Source: Myxococcus stipitatus
GTDB lineage: Bacteria; Myxococcota; Myxococcia; Myxococcales; Myxococcaceae
DNA: 64,000 nt
Assembly: GCF_038561935.1 (NCBI RefSeq)
Contig: NZ_CP102770.1
Span: forward strand, 1,674,001-1,738,000
Reading direction: 5' to 3'
The position numbers were made by a program, and so were the translations under genes. Shown in pieces: positions 1 through 8,677 of this stretch; the stretch's first letter is position 1; each line of letters opens with the position of its first letter. Under the pieces are notes generated by a model. That model saw nothing but the letters and a program-made list of their open reading frames with translations, was not told the origin of the DNA and did not search any database.

Positions 1-1
1 G

Positions 2-1717
2 GCCATCATCCCGCCCGGCGTCACGGAGCCCGCGCGCGTGCGCGCGCTCAAGCGCCTGGTGACGCAGTTCCGCGAGGTCAACGCGCGGGGCGGCAACGTG
101 CAGGTGTCCGTGGCCCCCTTCGAGACCAACGTGCGCAACGTCTGGCCTCCGGTGGCGACGGGCAACCGCTTCGCCCGGCCGGACACCAACATCGACAGCT
201 ACATCGACGGCCTGCAGAGCCAGCTGGGCAAGGGCACCGACTACCAGGGCGCCCTGTCCTACGCCTACAGCCTCATCGCCAGCGACATCAACGCGGTCTC
301 CCTCTCCAACCCGGAGCTGCTGCCGCGCACCCGCTACGTGGTGGTCTTCCTCACGGACGGGACGCCGTACCCGCGCTGCTCCGCCAGCGACAACCTCAGC
401 GTCTATGCCTCGCCGGACAGCCCGGACCTGACGTGGCGGGACTCGCTCACCGACTTCTGCAACGCCACGGACCCGGAGGACCAGATTGAAGGGTTCGAGG
501 TGGGCACGGACCGCAACCAGAACTACCAGCTGTTCAGCTACGTGCGCCGGCTGATGGAGCTGAAGGAGCAGAACAACGTCGGCGACGTGCGCATGCACAC
601 GGTGCTGCTCTTCAATCAGGAGGCGGTGCGCGCCTGCGGCCCCATCTGCCAGGACATCTATGGTGTCTACCCGGGCGTGCCCCAGTCCGAGTACCCCGCG
701 GCGGCGAAGAAGATTGCCTCGTGGCTCCTCAAGCGCTTCGCGGAGCTGGGCAACGGCGTGTACCAGGAGTTCAACGACACGCGCGAGATCTCCAACCTGG
801 GGTTGGGGGCGCTGGACTACTCGTCCTTCGCGTCGCGCAACGTGATGAAGACGCTGATGGTGGAGTCGCTCAGCTCCGCGCCGGGGCTGGACTCGCGCGT
901 GGTGGACAGCGACGGCGACGGCGTGCCGGACGACGTGGACAGCTCGTTCGCGCTGAAGACGAACCCGTTCATCCCCGACAGCGACCGCGACTGCCTGGAT
1001 GACGGCTTCGAGTCGCGCCGCGCGGACCAGGGCTTCAAGGCGGACAATGACTTGGATGCGCGCGGGTGTGACCCGAATTCTCCGCTGACGCCGCGCTGCA
1101 CGTGCCGGGACACGGACGGGGATGGCCTGTCGCAGTTCGCGGAGGCGTACCTGCGCACGCGCGAGACCATCGTCGACAGCGACGGTGACGGCATCCCCGA
1201 CAGCATCGAGGCCCGCTGGGGCCTGGACCCGCTGGCGCCCACCGTGGCCGGGCTGGACACGGATGGAGACGGCCTGCCGGATGAAGTGGAGCTGCGCGCG
1301 GGCACGGACCCGACGCGACGGGACAGGGCCTTCTTCGAGAAGAACGGCTACCAGTACGAGACGCGCATCGCGGAGGTCCGCCCCAACGGCAGCATCTGCT
1401 ACGACTACACTGTGTCCAACCTGACGATGGTGACGCCGCCGGACCGGCCGGGCTCGCCCAAGCAGGGCTTCAACCTCTTCCGGCTGTGGTTCGCGGAGGC
1501 GCCGGAGAGCGGCGTGGCCACGGACTACGGCGTGTGGCAGGCGGCCTGTGCGTGGGCGCAGTACGCGCCGCCCAGTGTGCGCATCCCCGTGGGGCCGGAG
1601 CTGACGCTGACGAACGAGAACTTCAGGGTGCCCACGGAGCTGGGCAATCCCTGGGAGAATCAGGGCCGCTGTGTGGGAACGCCCCCGTCGGGCTCGCAGG
1701 GAGGATTGGTTCCGTGA
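2..1717 (+). CDS. VWA-domain protein with thrombospondin type 3 calcium repeats (5' end outside window)
   Basis: The reading frame is open to the left edge, so the true start and probably a signal peptide lie upstream; 571 codons are visible. The first half reads as a VWA fold: a hydrophobic strand ending in VVVFLTDGTPYP (about nt 335-370) is the typical late VWA strand with its metal-site Asp, while the DxSxS metal motif would fall before the window. From about nt 900 to 1310 come repeated acidic loops (DSDGDGVPD, DSDRDCLDD, DTDGDGLSQ, DSDGDGIPD, DTDGDGLPDEVE) of the TSP3 calcium-binding type, spaced by cysteine-containing segments. The C-terminal about 130 residues are unassigned. Its stop overlaps the next gene's GTG by 4 bases. 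Likely a surface-exposed calcium-stabilised protein; adhesion is inference. VWA surface adhesins are known in myxobacteria (CglB), but I do not claim this is one of the gliding genes. Confidence 0.85.
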   Translation, partial: AIIPPGVTEPARVRALKRLVTQFREVNARGGNVQVSVAPFETNVRNVWPPVATGNRFARPDTNIDSYIDGLQSQLGKGTDYQGALSYAYSLIASDINAVSLSNPELLPRTRYVVVFLTDGTPYPRCSASDNLSVYASPDSPDLTWRDSLTDFCNATDPEDQIEGFEVGTDRNQNYQLFSYVRRLMELKEQNNVGDVRMHTVLLFNQEAVRACGPICQDIYGVYPGVPQSEYPAAAKKIASWLLKRFAELGNGVYQEFNDTREISNLGLGALDYSSFASRNVMKTLMVESLSSAPGLDSRVVDSDGDGVPDDVDSSFALKTNPFIPDSDRDCLDDGFESRRADQGFKADNDLDARGCDPNSPLTPRCTCRDTDGDGLSQFAEAYLRTRETIVDSDGDGIPDSIEARWGLDPLAPTVAGLDTDGDGLPDEVELRAGTDPTRRDRAFFEKNGYQYETRIAEVRPNGSICYDYTVSNLTMVTPPDRPGSPKQGFNLFRLWFAEAPESGVATDYGVWQAACAWAQYAPPSVRIPVGPELTLTNENFRVPTELGNPWENQGRCVGTPPSGSQGGLVP

Positions 1718-3462
1718 GTGTGGCTGGTCGCGTTCTGGCGGGGCTCCTGGTCTCGTTCGTGGTGGTGGTGGCCTGCACCGACTCGTACCTCTATGACCCG
1801 CGCCGGGACGTGGAGGTCCCCGTGGACCGCTCCATCTCGTTGCAGGGCCGCTTCTGCGCGGTCGGCTCCAATGAGGTGGTGCGCCCCATCAAGATCATCG
1901 TGCTGATGGACGCCTCGCAGTCCATGCGGGTCAGCGACCCGGACGGCACGCGCGCCACCGCGCTGGTGCAGTTGATTGAGAACCTGCCGAGGGACCCGGA
2001 GGTGCAGCTGGCGGTGGCGTTGTTCGCCGGCAGCACCACGGCGTTCCTCACCCAGAAGCCGGGCAATCCGCCGGAGGATGGCTTCGTGCAGGTGTCCAGC
2101 CTCGACGCCGCCGCGATGCGGAGCCTCACCGAGCGGCTGCTCACCTTCCGCAACCCCGACACCTCACCGAACCGGGACTCGACGGACTTCGTCAAGCCGC
2201 TGTCGGACATCTACTCGCTCATCAACTCGGACATCGCGCGCAGCCGGCTGGAGCCGGGCGGCGCGGAGGCGCTGGCGCAGGCGCGCTACTCGGTGCTCTT
2301 CCTGTCGGACGGCAAGCCCACGTCGAACCAGGACAGCGAGCTGCTCCAGGGCGACGCGGTGGTGCGCATCCGCCAGCTGAGGGACCTGGTGGAGGACGTG
2401 CGCGTCAACACCGTGCATGTCTTCAACCCCACGCAGCCGGTGTCGTCCATCTGCGACCTGACGGGCGACGCGGGCTGCCCGCTGCTCATCATCAACCAGA
2501 ACGCGGACCGGCTGGAGAAGATGGCCGCGCTGGGCGGCGGCAACTTCCGCGACTTCCGCAACAACGAGCCCATCAACTTCCTGGACTTCTCCTTCGGCCA
2601 GGTGCGGCGCACCTTCGTCGTGAAGGAGGTGGTGGCGACGAACTTCTCCTCGCCGCCGGGCAGCCCGCTCGACGAGGCGGACACGGACGGCGACGGCCTG
2701 ACGGATGCGCGCGAGGCGCAGGTGGGGACCAACCCGAACAAGATGGACACCGACGGCGACGGCTTCAGCGACGGCGTGGAGGTCTACTTCCGCGAGCGCG
2801 GCGTGGACTTCAACCCGACGCAGGTGGCCGACCCCGACGGCGGTGGGTTGGACAAGGGCTGTCCTCCGCTCCTGAGGGACCAGGACTCCGACTGCGACGG
2901 GCTGCTCGACTGCGACGAGCAGTTCATCGGCACCAACTCCACGCTGGCGGACAGCGACCGCGACGGCGTGCCCGACGGCATCGAGTGGCGCGGCGGCACG
3001 CAGGGCGCGAGCAACGACCTGGACGAGGACCCCGACAACGACGGGCTGTCGAGCCGCGCGGAGCTGCGCCTGCACACCCGCCCGCTGGAGGTGGACACCT
3101 CGCGCCTGGCGGCGGAGGGCTACCGCTACCTCTTCGAGGCGGACGGCCCGCCGGATGAGCAGGGCCGCCAGTGCTACACGCTGCGCGTGGACAACGTGCT
3201 GCTGGCGCCCACCATCGCCGCCGCGGATGACGCGGGGGTCGTGACGCGGGGCGCGGGCTTCAACAACGTGGCCCTGTCCGTGGCCATGGTGCCGGCCGAT
3301 GACCCCACCGCGCGCACCATGGTGCGCACCTTCCGCGTGGACTCCGTGCGCTATCCGGTGGGGGGCATCAAGTCCCCCGCGGATGGCGTCGTCCGTGTGA
3401 CTCCCGAGGACTTCATCGACGGCTGCCCCGGCCGCCCCGATGCGGTGCCTCCGACGCCGTGA
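1714..3462 (+). CDS. VWA-domain lipoprotein with thrombospondin type 3 calcium repeats
   Basis: 582 residues from the GTG at 1714, chosen because GGAGGA lies about 10 bases upstream, it overlaps the previous stop by 4 bases and it places a lipoprotein signal at the N-terminus (lipobox VVVAC, Cys21). The VWA domain begins near residue 60 with a complete metal-site motif DASQS (Asp66, Ser68, Ser70) and a later LFLSDGKP strand. From about residue 323 to 455 there are six or so TSP3-type loops (DTDGDGLTD, DTDGDGFSD, DPDGGGLDK, DSDCDGLLD, DSDRDGVPD, DPDNDGLSS). The same architecture and C-terminal region as the upstream gene suggest an ancient tandem duplication with separate diversification. Probably anchored in the outer membrane. 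The ligand is unknown. Confidence 0.9.
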   Translation: MSVAGRVLAGLLVSFVVVVACTDSYLYDPRRDVEVPVDRSISLQGRFCAVGSNEVVRPIKIIVLMDASQSMRVSDPDGTRATALVQLIENLPRDPEVQLAVALFAGSTTAFLTQKPGNPPEDGFVQVSSLDAAAMRSLTERLLTFRNPDTSPNRDSTDFVKPLSDIYSLINSDIARSRLEPGGAEALAQARYSVLFLSDGKPTSNQDSELLQGDAVVRIRQLRDLVEDVRVNTVHVFNPTQPVSSICDLTGDAGCPLLIINQNADRLEKMAALGGGNFRDFRNNEPINFLDFSFGQVRRTFVVKEVVATNFSSPPGSPLDEADTDGDGLTDAREAQVGTNPNKMDTDGDGFSDGVEVYFRERGVDFNPTQVADPDGGGLDKGCPPLLRDQDSDCDGLLDCDEQFIGTNSTLADSDRDGVPDGIEWRGGTQGASNDLDEDPDNDGLSSRAELRLHTRPLEVDTSRLAAEGYRYLFEADGPPDEQGRQCYTLRVDNVLLAPTIAAADDAGVVTRGAGFNNVALSVAMVPADDPTARTMVRTFRVDSVRYPVGGIKSPADGVVRVTPEDFIDGCPGRPDAVPPTP

Positions 3463-3476
3463 GAATCGACGCCGCC

Positions 3477-5867
3477 ATGAAGACCCAAGTCCAACTGCTG
3501 TCGCTCGCACTGCTCGCCCTCACCGCCTGCTCCTCCGGAGGCGGTGGCAACGAAGACGCGGGCACCTCCACGGTGACGGATGTCTGCAACAGCCGCGAGG
3601 AGGCGCTGACGCTGCCCGAGTGTGAGCTCAAGCCCGGAGAGCCCCTGGAGCGCTTCCTGGTGCGCGAGGGTGAGACGCGCGAGGGAGACCAGGACTGGTA
3701 CCGCATCGTCCTGCCCGCCAACACCAGCGCGCGCACGCTGCTCAACGTGAATGGCGTCTACCTGGCCGCGAGCACCGCCGTGCAGCTCTCCGTGTCCGTG
3801 CTGGAGCCGCTGGCCGCGGGCGGAGAGACGTCGCTGGCGAAGAAGGACGACAAGCACGGCCAGGGCGCGCCCAAGCCGGTGGACATGGTGATTCCGCTGC
3901 GCGACGACCTGAAGGGCAAGACGCTGCTGGTGCTGGTCCAGGACGCGCCGCAGGTCGCCTCGCAGCCCAAGTTCGATGCGCGCAATCCCTACCGGCTGAC
4001 GATGAACGTCCTGGAGGACAAGGACACCAACGAGCCCAACGACGCGCTGGCCGCGGCCACGCCGGTGGTGCTGTCGGGGGCGGCGGGGGCTCGGGCGGGG
4101 ACGGCGTCGGGCTACCTGTCCACGGACAACGACGTGGACCGCTTCACCTTCGACCTGGCGGTGGGTGAGGTGGCGTACGTGAACATCACCGCGCCCGACC
4201 AGGGCGCCGTGCCCAACTGGCGCCTGTCCTACAAGCTGCTGCGCCCCGGTTTCCTCACCAAGGAGGAGAAGGAGGACGAGGGCGAGGTGCTCCCCGCGGT
4301 GCGGCCCGGCGTGCTGGCGACGGCGCGCAAGGTGAAGCACGCGGGGAAGTGGATGCTGGTGGTGCAGGGCTACCGGGGCCGCACCGGGGCGGACGTGGCC
4401 CAGGGCGACGTGAGCCAGGGCTACACCGTGGACATCCGCTCCCTGTCGGAGCAGGACCCCAACGACAGCAAGGCGCAGCCGAACGACTCGGTGAGCTTCC
4501 CGGAGCAGCGGGGCCTGGCGTCCGCGTCTCCCGCGTCCTCCACGTCCTTCAAGGGCCGGCTGGGCCACATGGGTGACCAGGACTGGTACGCGGTGAATCT
4601 GCCGTCCTCCAACGTGCCCACGCGGCTGCGCTACAAGATGACGCCGCTGGCGACGGGGGGCCGCTACCCGCCCTTGCCCGGCAACCCGGACCGGCAGGTG
4701 GTGGTGGTCACCGCGGTGACGACGGGCGCGAACCTGGACGAGTGGCGCACCAACTGCGTCAGCAAGCCCGAGGTGTGCCCCAAGGGCTACTCGGAGAACC
4801 CGGACATCGTCTCGCTGGTGGAGGGCTTCTGCCTGGGCCGGGAGCAGCCCACGTCCCTGTGCCTGCACTCGCTGCGCGAGGAGACGGTGGCCAACCCCCT
4901 CTTCACGAACCTGGGCAACTTCCAGGGCCTGCTGCCCGTGCCGCCCCATGGCGCGCCGGTGACGTACTTCTTCAACGTCCAGACGGACGGCACCAAGTGG
5001 GCGGACGACAAGGACTACCAGCTGGACGTGACGTGGGAGGCGGAGGACGCGGACGAGGTCAGCCGCTATGGCGGGCTGGAGACGGAGCAGCCGGTGAGCC
5101 GGCCGATGGCGAGCACGACGGCGCACCCGGCGCCGCCGGACACCGCGGAGTACTCCGTGTCGGGCAAGCTGTCCCATGGCTACGGCCGTCTGCGCAACGG
5201 GCAGGACCGCGTCAACGGCTTCGGCGTGCGCGGCCCCACGGACTACGACGCGGTGCCCTCCGACGTGGACTCCTACCTGTTCACGCTGCCCTCCGTGGCC
5301 TCGCCCGAGGACCGGGCCTGGCTGGTGCAGTGGGAGATACAGAAGCAGCAGGATGGCGGGACGCCGCACGGCATCGCGCTGGACCTGACCTTCTGTGATG
5401 GCGACGCCACGGGCGCGGACGGAGGCGTGCAGGACGCGGGCATCCCGGGCTGCGCCGCGGTGCGAGTGGGCAGCCGCGGTCAAGCGCTGACGCTGGGCTA
5501 CCGCTCGGATGCGCTGCGGGCCTGGCACACGCGGCCGGCGGACCCGCTGAGCAGCCTGCAGCCCCAGTACACGCTGGAGGAGCGGGCCAACTCCACCGTC
5601 GTCACCCTGGCGCCCTACGCGTGCGGCTGCCTGGAGCGTCGCTTCATGCGCGGCGGGAAGATGCGCGTGGAGGTGTCCGCGTCCGAGCGCCGTTCCTACG
5701 AGGACGTGAACTACACGCTGCGCACCGGCTACGGCGACTACCCCACCTCGTACTCGCGCGACGGTGGCGCCACGGTGTCGTGCCCGGGCTTGGACGACGC
5801 GGGGACGCCGACGGATGGCGGCGTGGCGGGGCCGACGGGAGGCTGTGCCTTCACCCGGCAGCCCTGA
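3477..5867 (+). CDS. Large modular lipoprotein with four PPC-like repeats
   Basis: 796 residues from ATG 3477. A GTG at 3459 in the same frame, overlapping the previous stop, would add six residues; neither start has a clear ribosome binding site. The N-terminus is a lipoprotein signal (ALTAC, then a Ser/Gly-rich stretch). Four modules share a signature of an acidic turn followed by an aromatic strand: EGDQDWYRIVLP (about residue 69), DNDVDRFTFDL (217), MGDQDWYAVNLP (366) and SDVDSYLFTLP (596). This resembles bacterial pre-peptidase C-terminal (PPC) beta-sandwich domains. No catalytic motif was recognised. It sits directly behind the two VWA/TSP3 genes, so the three probably form one envelope operon. 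A scaffold or surface-structural role is inference. Confidence 0.85.
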   Translation: MKTQVQLLSLALLALTACSSGGGGNEDAGTSTVTDVCNSREEALTLPECELKPGEPLERFLVREGETREGDQDWYRIVLPANTSARTLLNVNGVYLAASTAVQLSVSVLEPLAAGGETSLAKKDDKHGQGAPKPVDMVIPLRDDLKGKTLLVLVQDAPQVASQPKFDARNPYRLTMNVLEDKDTNEPNDALAAATPVVLSGAAGARAGTASGYLSTDNDVDRFTFDLAVGEVAYVNITAPDQGAVPNWRLSYKLLRPGFLTKEEKEDEGEVLPAVRPGVLATARKVKHAGKWMLVVQGYRGRTGADVAQGDVSQGYTVDIRSLSEQDPNDSKAQPNDSVSFPEQRGLASASPASSTSFKGRLGHMGDQDWYAVNLPSSNVPTRLRYKMTPLATGGRYPPLPGNPDRQVVVVTAVTTGANLDEWRTNCVSKPEVCPKGYSENPDIVSLVEGFCLGREQPTSLCLHSLREETVANPLFTNLGNFQGLLPVPPHGAPVTYFFNVQTDGTKWADDKDYQLDVTWEAEDADEVSRYGGLETEQPVSRPMASTTAHPAPPDTAEYSVSGKLSHGYGRLRNGQDRVNGFGVRGPTDYDAVPSDVDSYLFTLPSVASPEDRAWLVQWEIQKQQDGGTPHGIALDLTFCDGDATGADGGVQDAGIPGCAAVRVGSRGQALTLGYRSDALRAWHTRPADPLSSLQPQYTLEERANSTVVTLAPYACGCLERRFMRGGKMRVEVSASERRSYEDVNYTLRTGYGDYPTSYSRDGGATVSCPGLDDAGTPTDGGVAGPTGGCAFTRQP

Positions 5868-5956
5868 GCCGTCCGGCGGCGCCAGGCACCGACTCCGGAT
5901 GTATGGCCATGCGGGGTCGGGCCTTCACGGATGTGTGGGATTGCGGTGAGGCCCTG

Positions 5957-5989
5957 AAACAAAAAGCGGCGCCCATGAAGGAGCGCCGC
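5957..5989 (-). terminator. Intrinsic terminator of the HYDIN-like lipoprotein gene
   Basis: A perfect 7-bp stem (GCGGCGC at 5966-5972 with GCGCCGC at 5983-5989) and a 10-base loop. On the minus strand it is followed by TTTTTGTTT (complement of 5957-5965), a classical rho-independent layout. It lies 32 bases past the stop of the minus-strand gene at 6021. Confidence 0.75.
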
Positions 5990-6020
5990 GAGTCGACCGC
6001 CGGGTGGTGTCTGGGAGAGG

Positions 6021-6473
6021 CTACTGGCGCGGAGGCTGGATGCCCTTGCCGTTGAGGGTGATGACCTTCTCGGCGAAGTTGGCCGCGTTGGAGCGGATGG
6101 TGAGGGTGCCCTGATAGGTCTTGGCCTCCGTCGGCCGGAAGCTCACCTGGACGAAGAACCGCTTCTTCGAGGCGACCTGGAAGGCTTCTCCCGGCGCGCG
6201 CTCCGTCCCGTCCTGGGAAATCTTCAGGGTGAAGACGTTCGGTCCGGAGTAGGAAACGTTGGAGACTTCCAGCGTATCCTCTCCCTGGTTTGACACCTGC
6301 ACGGAGTTGAAGCCCGTGGTGCCCACGTACGTGCCGGAGTTGTGCTCGGTGTCGAAACCCATCTCGTCACGGTCCGAGATGAGCTGCGGGGCCTTGGGGA
6401 GTTCTTCGGGGCTCTCGCCGCAAGCGGCGAGCGAGAAGAAGAGAATAGGTAGCCACGGGGTGTGCAGTCGCAT
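6021..6473 (-). CDS. Small lipoprotein with HYDIN/choice-of-anchor-D-like Ig fold
   Basis: 150 residues. Lipoprotein signal MRLHTPWLPILFFSLAAC, Cys18, then a short linker and one beta-sandwich. The sequence (FNSVQVSNQGEDTLEVSNVSYSG, then VQVSFRPTEAKTYQGTLTI) has the strand spacing of ASPM/SPD-2/Hydin-type domains found in many myxobacterial exported proteins. No catalytic residues. It is transcribed divergently from the lipoprotein gene at 6501 with only 27 bases between starts, so the promoters must overlap the neighbouring coding ends. A clear terminator follows. Confidence 0.85.
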   Translation of the reverse strand: MRLHTPWLPILFFSLAACGESPEELPKAPQLISDRDEMGFDTEHNSGTYVGTTGFNSVQVSNQGEDTLEVSNVSYSGPNVFTLKISQDGTERAPGEAFQVASKKRFFVQVSFRPTEAKTYQGTLTIRSNAANFAEKVITLNGKGIQPPRQ

Positions 6474-6500
6474 GGACGTTCACTCCTCGCTAGAGGGTCG

Positions 6501-7010
6501 ATGATGATGAATGTTGTAACAGTGTTCTGTCGTTACGCCCAGTGCGCCGGCGTTTTCCTGCTCACGTTGTTCGCGGTGGGCTGTGGAGACACGCGCGACG
6601 ACTTCATCGGTCCGCGTGTGAAGGATGCGTGTGATGAATCCTGGCCGGTGTGTGGTCGGGTGGCGGGCTGCATCCTGGGCGCGGAAGGCTATTCAGAGGG
6701 CCGCTTCCCGGGGCGAAGCCAGTTCATCGTCCAGGTGCCGGAGGCGTCTCACGTCAAGCTGAGCTTCTACATGGACGAGGTCACCGCCGCCGGCGAGGAG
6801 ACGGTGGTCATCTTCCACGAGGAGGGCTGCCGGGCTCGCGCGCGCCAGGCAGTGGATGGACGCGCGGTGCTCGACTCGATGGAGAAGTTCAGCGTCTTCA
6901 CTCGAGAGGCGGAGCTCACCGGCGTGGGAGACCACCTCATCGAGTTCGAGTCCGACATGCAGGCGCGTTACGCCGTGAAGGTGGACATCACGCCCCTGCG
7001 CAATCGCTAA
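6501..7010 (+). CDS. Hypothetical lipoprotein
   Basis: About 169 residues from a run of in-phase ATGs (6501, 6504 and one codon later); AGAGGG at 6492-6497 favours the second or third. Signal peptide ends in the lipobox FAVGC (Cys28), then Gly-Asp. The mature part has several cysteines and a predicted all-beta pattern (SQFIVQVPEASHVKLSFYMD). No family recognised. Its TAA stop (7008-7010) overlaps the stop of the convergent GMC oxidoreductase (7007-7009), so the two transcripts must read into each other's 3' ends. Confidence 0.8.
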   Translation: MMMNVVTVFCRYAQCAGVFLLTLFAVGCGDTRDDFIGPRVKDACDESWPVCGRVAGCILGAEGYSEGRFPGRSQFIVQVPEASHVKLSFYMDEVTAAGEETVVIFHEEGCRARARQAVDGRAVLDSMEKFSVFTREAELTGVGDHLIEFESDMQARYAVKVDITPLRNR

Positions 7011-8677
7011 CCCCCCGAGGCGACGCCTTGCTTCAGCGCGCGGACCAGATGGCTTGCCACCCGGAAGCTGTTGGCGGTGATGGTGAGCGTGGAGGGCACG
7101 CTCCCGCCGGTGGGCATGAAGCTGCCGTCGACGACGTAGAGGTTGGGCACCTCGTGCGCGCGGCAATTCCTGTCCAGCACGGACGTGGCGGCGTCGTCGC
7201 CGAAGCGGCAGGTGCCGTGCTGGAGGATGGTCGTCTCGCCGGTGGTGCTGGTGCGCTTGAGCTCATCGGGCTCCAGCCGCATCAGCACCTCTTCGCCGCG
7301 CTCCACCAGGAAGCGCGTGGCGGCCAGGTCCATGGGGTGGCGGTCCACGGTGATGGCGGCCACGGGAATCCCATACTTGTCCTTCACGGAGTCCTCCACG
7401 CTCACGTAGCTGCCCGGCGTGGGGAGGTACTCGGCGTAGACCTCGAACTGGAGGATGCGCGAGTCGCGGTAGTCCCGCATCCGGTCCTTCAGCGCCTTGC
7501 CGAAGACGGCGGACGTGCCCTTGCCCGCCAGGCCCAGGGCCGCGTTGATGGGATTGGGGTGGGTCCACATGAAGCCCAGCGTGCCGCCCTTGCGGAAGCC
7601 GAAGCGCGCGTCGGGCATCAGGTAGAAGTCCTGGATGCTGCGATTGACGAAGGGGCTGGGGTCCTTCAGCCACGGCCGCTTCTCGGCCTGCTTCGACAGC
7701 CGGAAGGTGGCCTGGGCTTCACCGAACGAGCTGAAGGTGAGGTTCTTTCCCACCAGCCCGTTGTTGTTGGCGAGCCCCCGCGCGAAGCGGCTGGACGTCG
7801 AGTTGAGCAGCAGCCGCGCGCTCTCCACCGCCGTGCAGGACACGACGATGACCTTCGCGGGCTGCTCCTGGGTGACGCCGTCCGCGTCCACGTAGATGAC
7901 GCTCTTCGCGCGGCCCTTGCGGTCCACCTCCACCGTGCGCGCCATGCAGCCGGGGCGCACCTGCACGTGGCCGGTGGCCACCGCCGCGGGGATGAGGCTG
8001 GCGTTGGTGCCGCTCTTCGCCCCCATCTCGCAGCCGTAGCTTCCGCACAGCGCGCAGTACGAGCACGGCGCGCGGCCCCGGTAGGGGCGGCTGATGATGC
8101 CTCGCGCCGTGGGCAGCGAGTGCCAGCCCATGGCCTGGCAGGTCTTGTCGATTTCCGCCGCCACCGGGTGCACGTCCAGCGGGGGCAGGGGATACGGGCC
8201 GCTGCGCGGCTCCGCGAAGGGGTGGGGCACGGCGTGGCCGGACACGCCCAGCTCCACCTCGGCCTTGTCATAGAAAGGCGCCAGGTCCTCGTAGGAGATG
8301 GGCCAGTCCTCCAGCGTGCTGCCGGGCACCGCGCCCAGCGTGGTGCGCAGCCGGAAGTCCATGGGCTTGAGCCGGTAGAAGAAGCCGCTCATGTGGACGG
8401 TGCCGCCGCCCACGCAGTTGGCGGTCCACGCCGCGGAGCTGCGCTCGTACTTGCCCTTGAAGCCCTGGCGCACCAGGTGCGGCTCCTCCCACGGCAGCGG
8501 CATGAAGAAGTTGCGGCGGCTGTTGAGGATTTCGTCGTGCACGAAGTCCTGGGGCCGGTAGTGCGGACCCTTCTCCAGGACGACGACCTTGAAGCCCGCG
8601 CGGCCCAGCTCCAGCGCCATGGGCGCGCCGCCGGCGCCGCTGCCAATGATGCAGATGTCGACCTCGGGCAGGCTCAC
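7007..8677 (-). CDS. GMC-family FAD-dependent oxidoreductase
   Basis: 556 residues from GTG 8677, which overlaps the upstream stop by 4 bases and has GCGGAG about 10 bases before it. The N-terminal dinucleotide-binding motif IIGSGAGGAP fixes FAD. The C-terminal GMC signature includes HGTCRFG (active-site His region) and TITANSFRVA. A cysteine cluster C-x2-C-x2-C-x4-C (Cys205, 208, 211, 216) sits in the middle, as in GMC dehydrogenases that pass electrons to a partner rather than to oxygen. No signal peptide: it probably folds in the cytoplasm and is exported with the Tat-signal subunit encoded immediately upstream. The substrate, a sugar or alcohol, is not predictable. No cytochrome subunit is adjacent. 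Confidence 0.93.
   Translation of the reverse strand: MSLPEVDICIIGSGAGGAPMALELGRAGFKVVVLEKGPHYRPQDFVHDEILNSRRNFFMPLPWEEPHLVRQGFKGKYERSSAAWTANCVGGGTVHMSGFFYRLKPMDFRLRTTLGAVPGSTLEDWPISYEDLAPFYDKAEVELGVSGHAVPHPFAEPRSGPYPLPPLDVHPVAAEIDKTCQAMGWHSLPTARGIISRPYRGRAPCSYCALCGSYGCEMGAKSGTNASLIPAAVATGHVQVRPGCMARTVEVDRKGRAKSVIYVDADGVTQEQPAKVIVVSCTAVESARLLLNSTSSRFARGLANNNGLVGKNLTFSSFGEAQATFRLSKQAEKRPWLKDPSPFVNRSIQDFYLMPDARFGFRKGGTLGFMWTHPNPINAALGLAGKGTSAVFGKALKDRMRDYRDSRILQFEVYAEYLPTPGSYVSVEDSVKDKYGIPVAAITVDRHPMDLAATRFLVERGEEVLMRLEPDELKRTSTTGETTILQHGTCRFGDDAATSVLDRNCRAHEVPNLYVVDGSFMPTGGSVPSTLTITANSFRVASHLVRALKQGVASGG

Noticed and set aside
3351..5528. 725-codon antisense frame across the modular lipoprotein
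   Set aside because: Same GC-skew artefact; no start signal and no family features.
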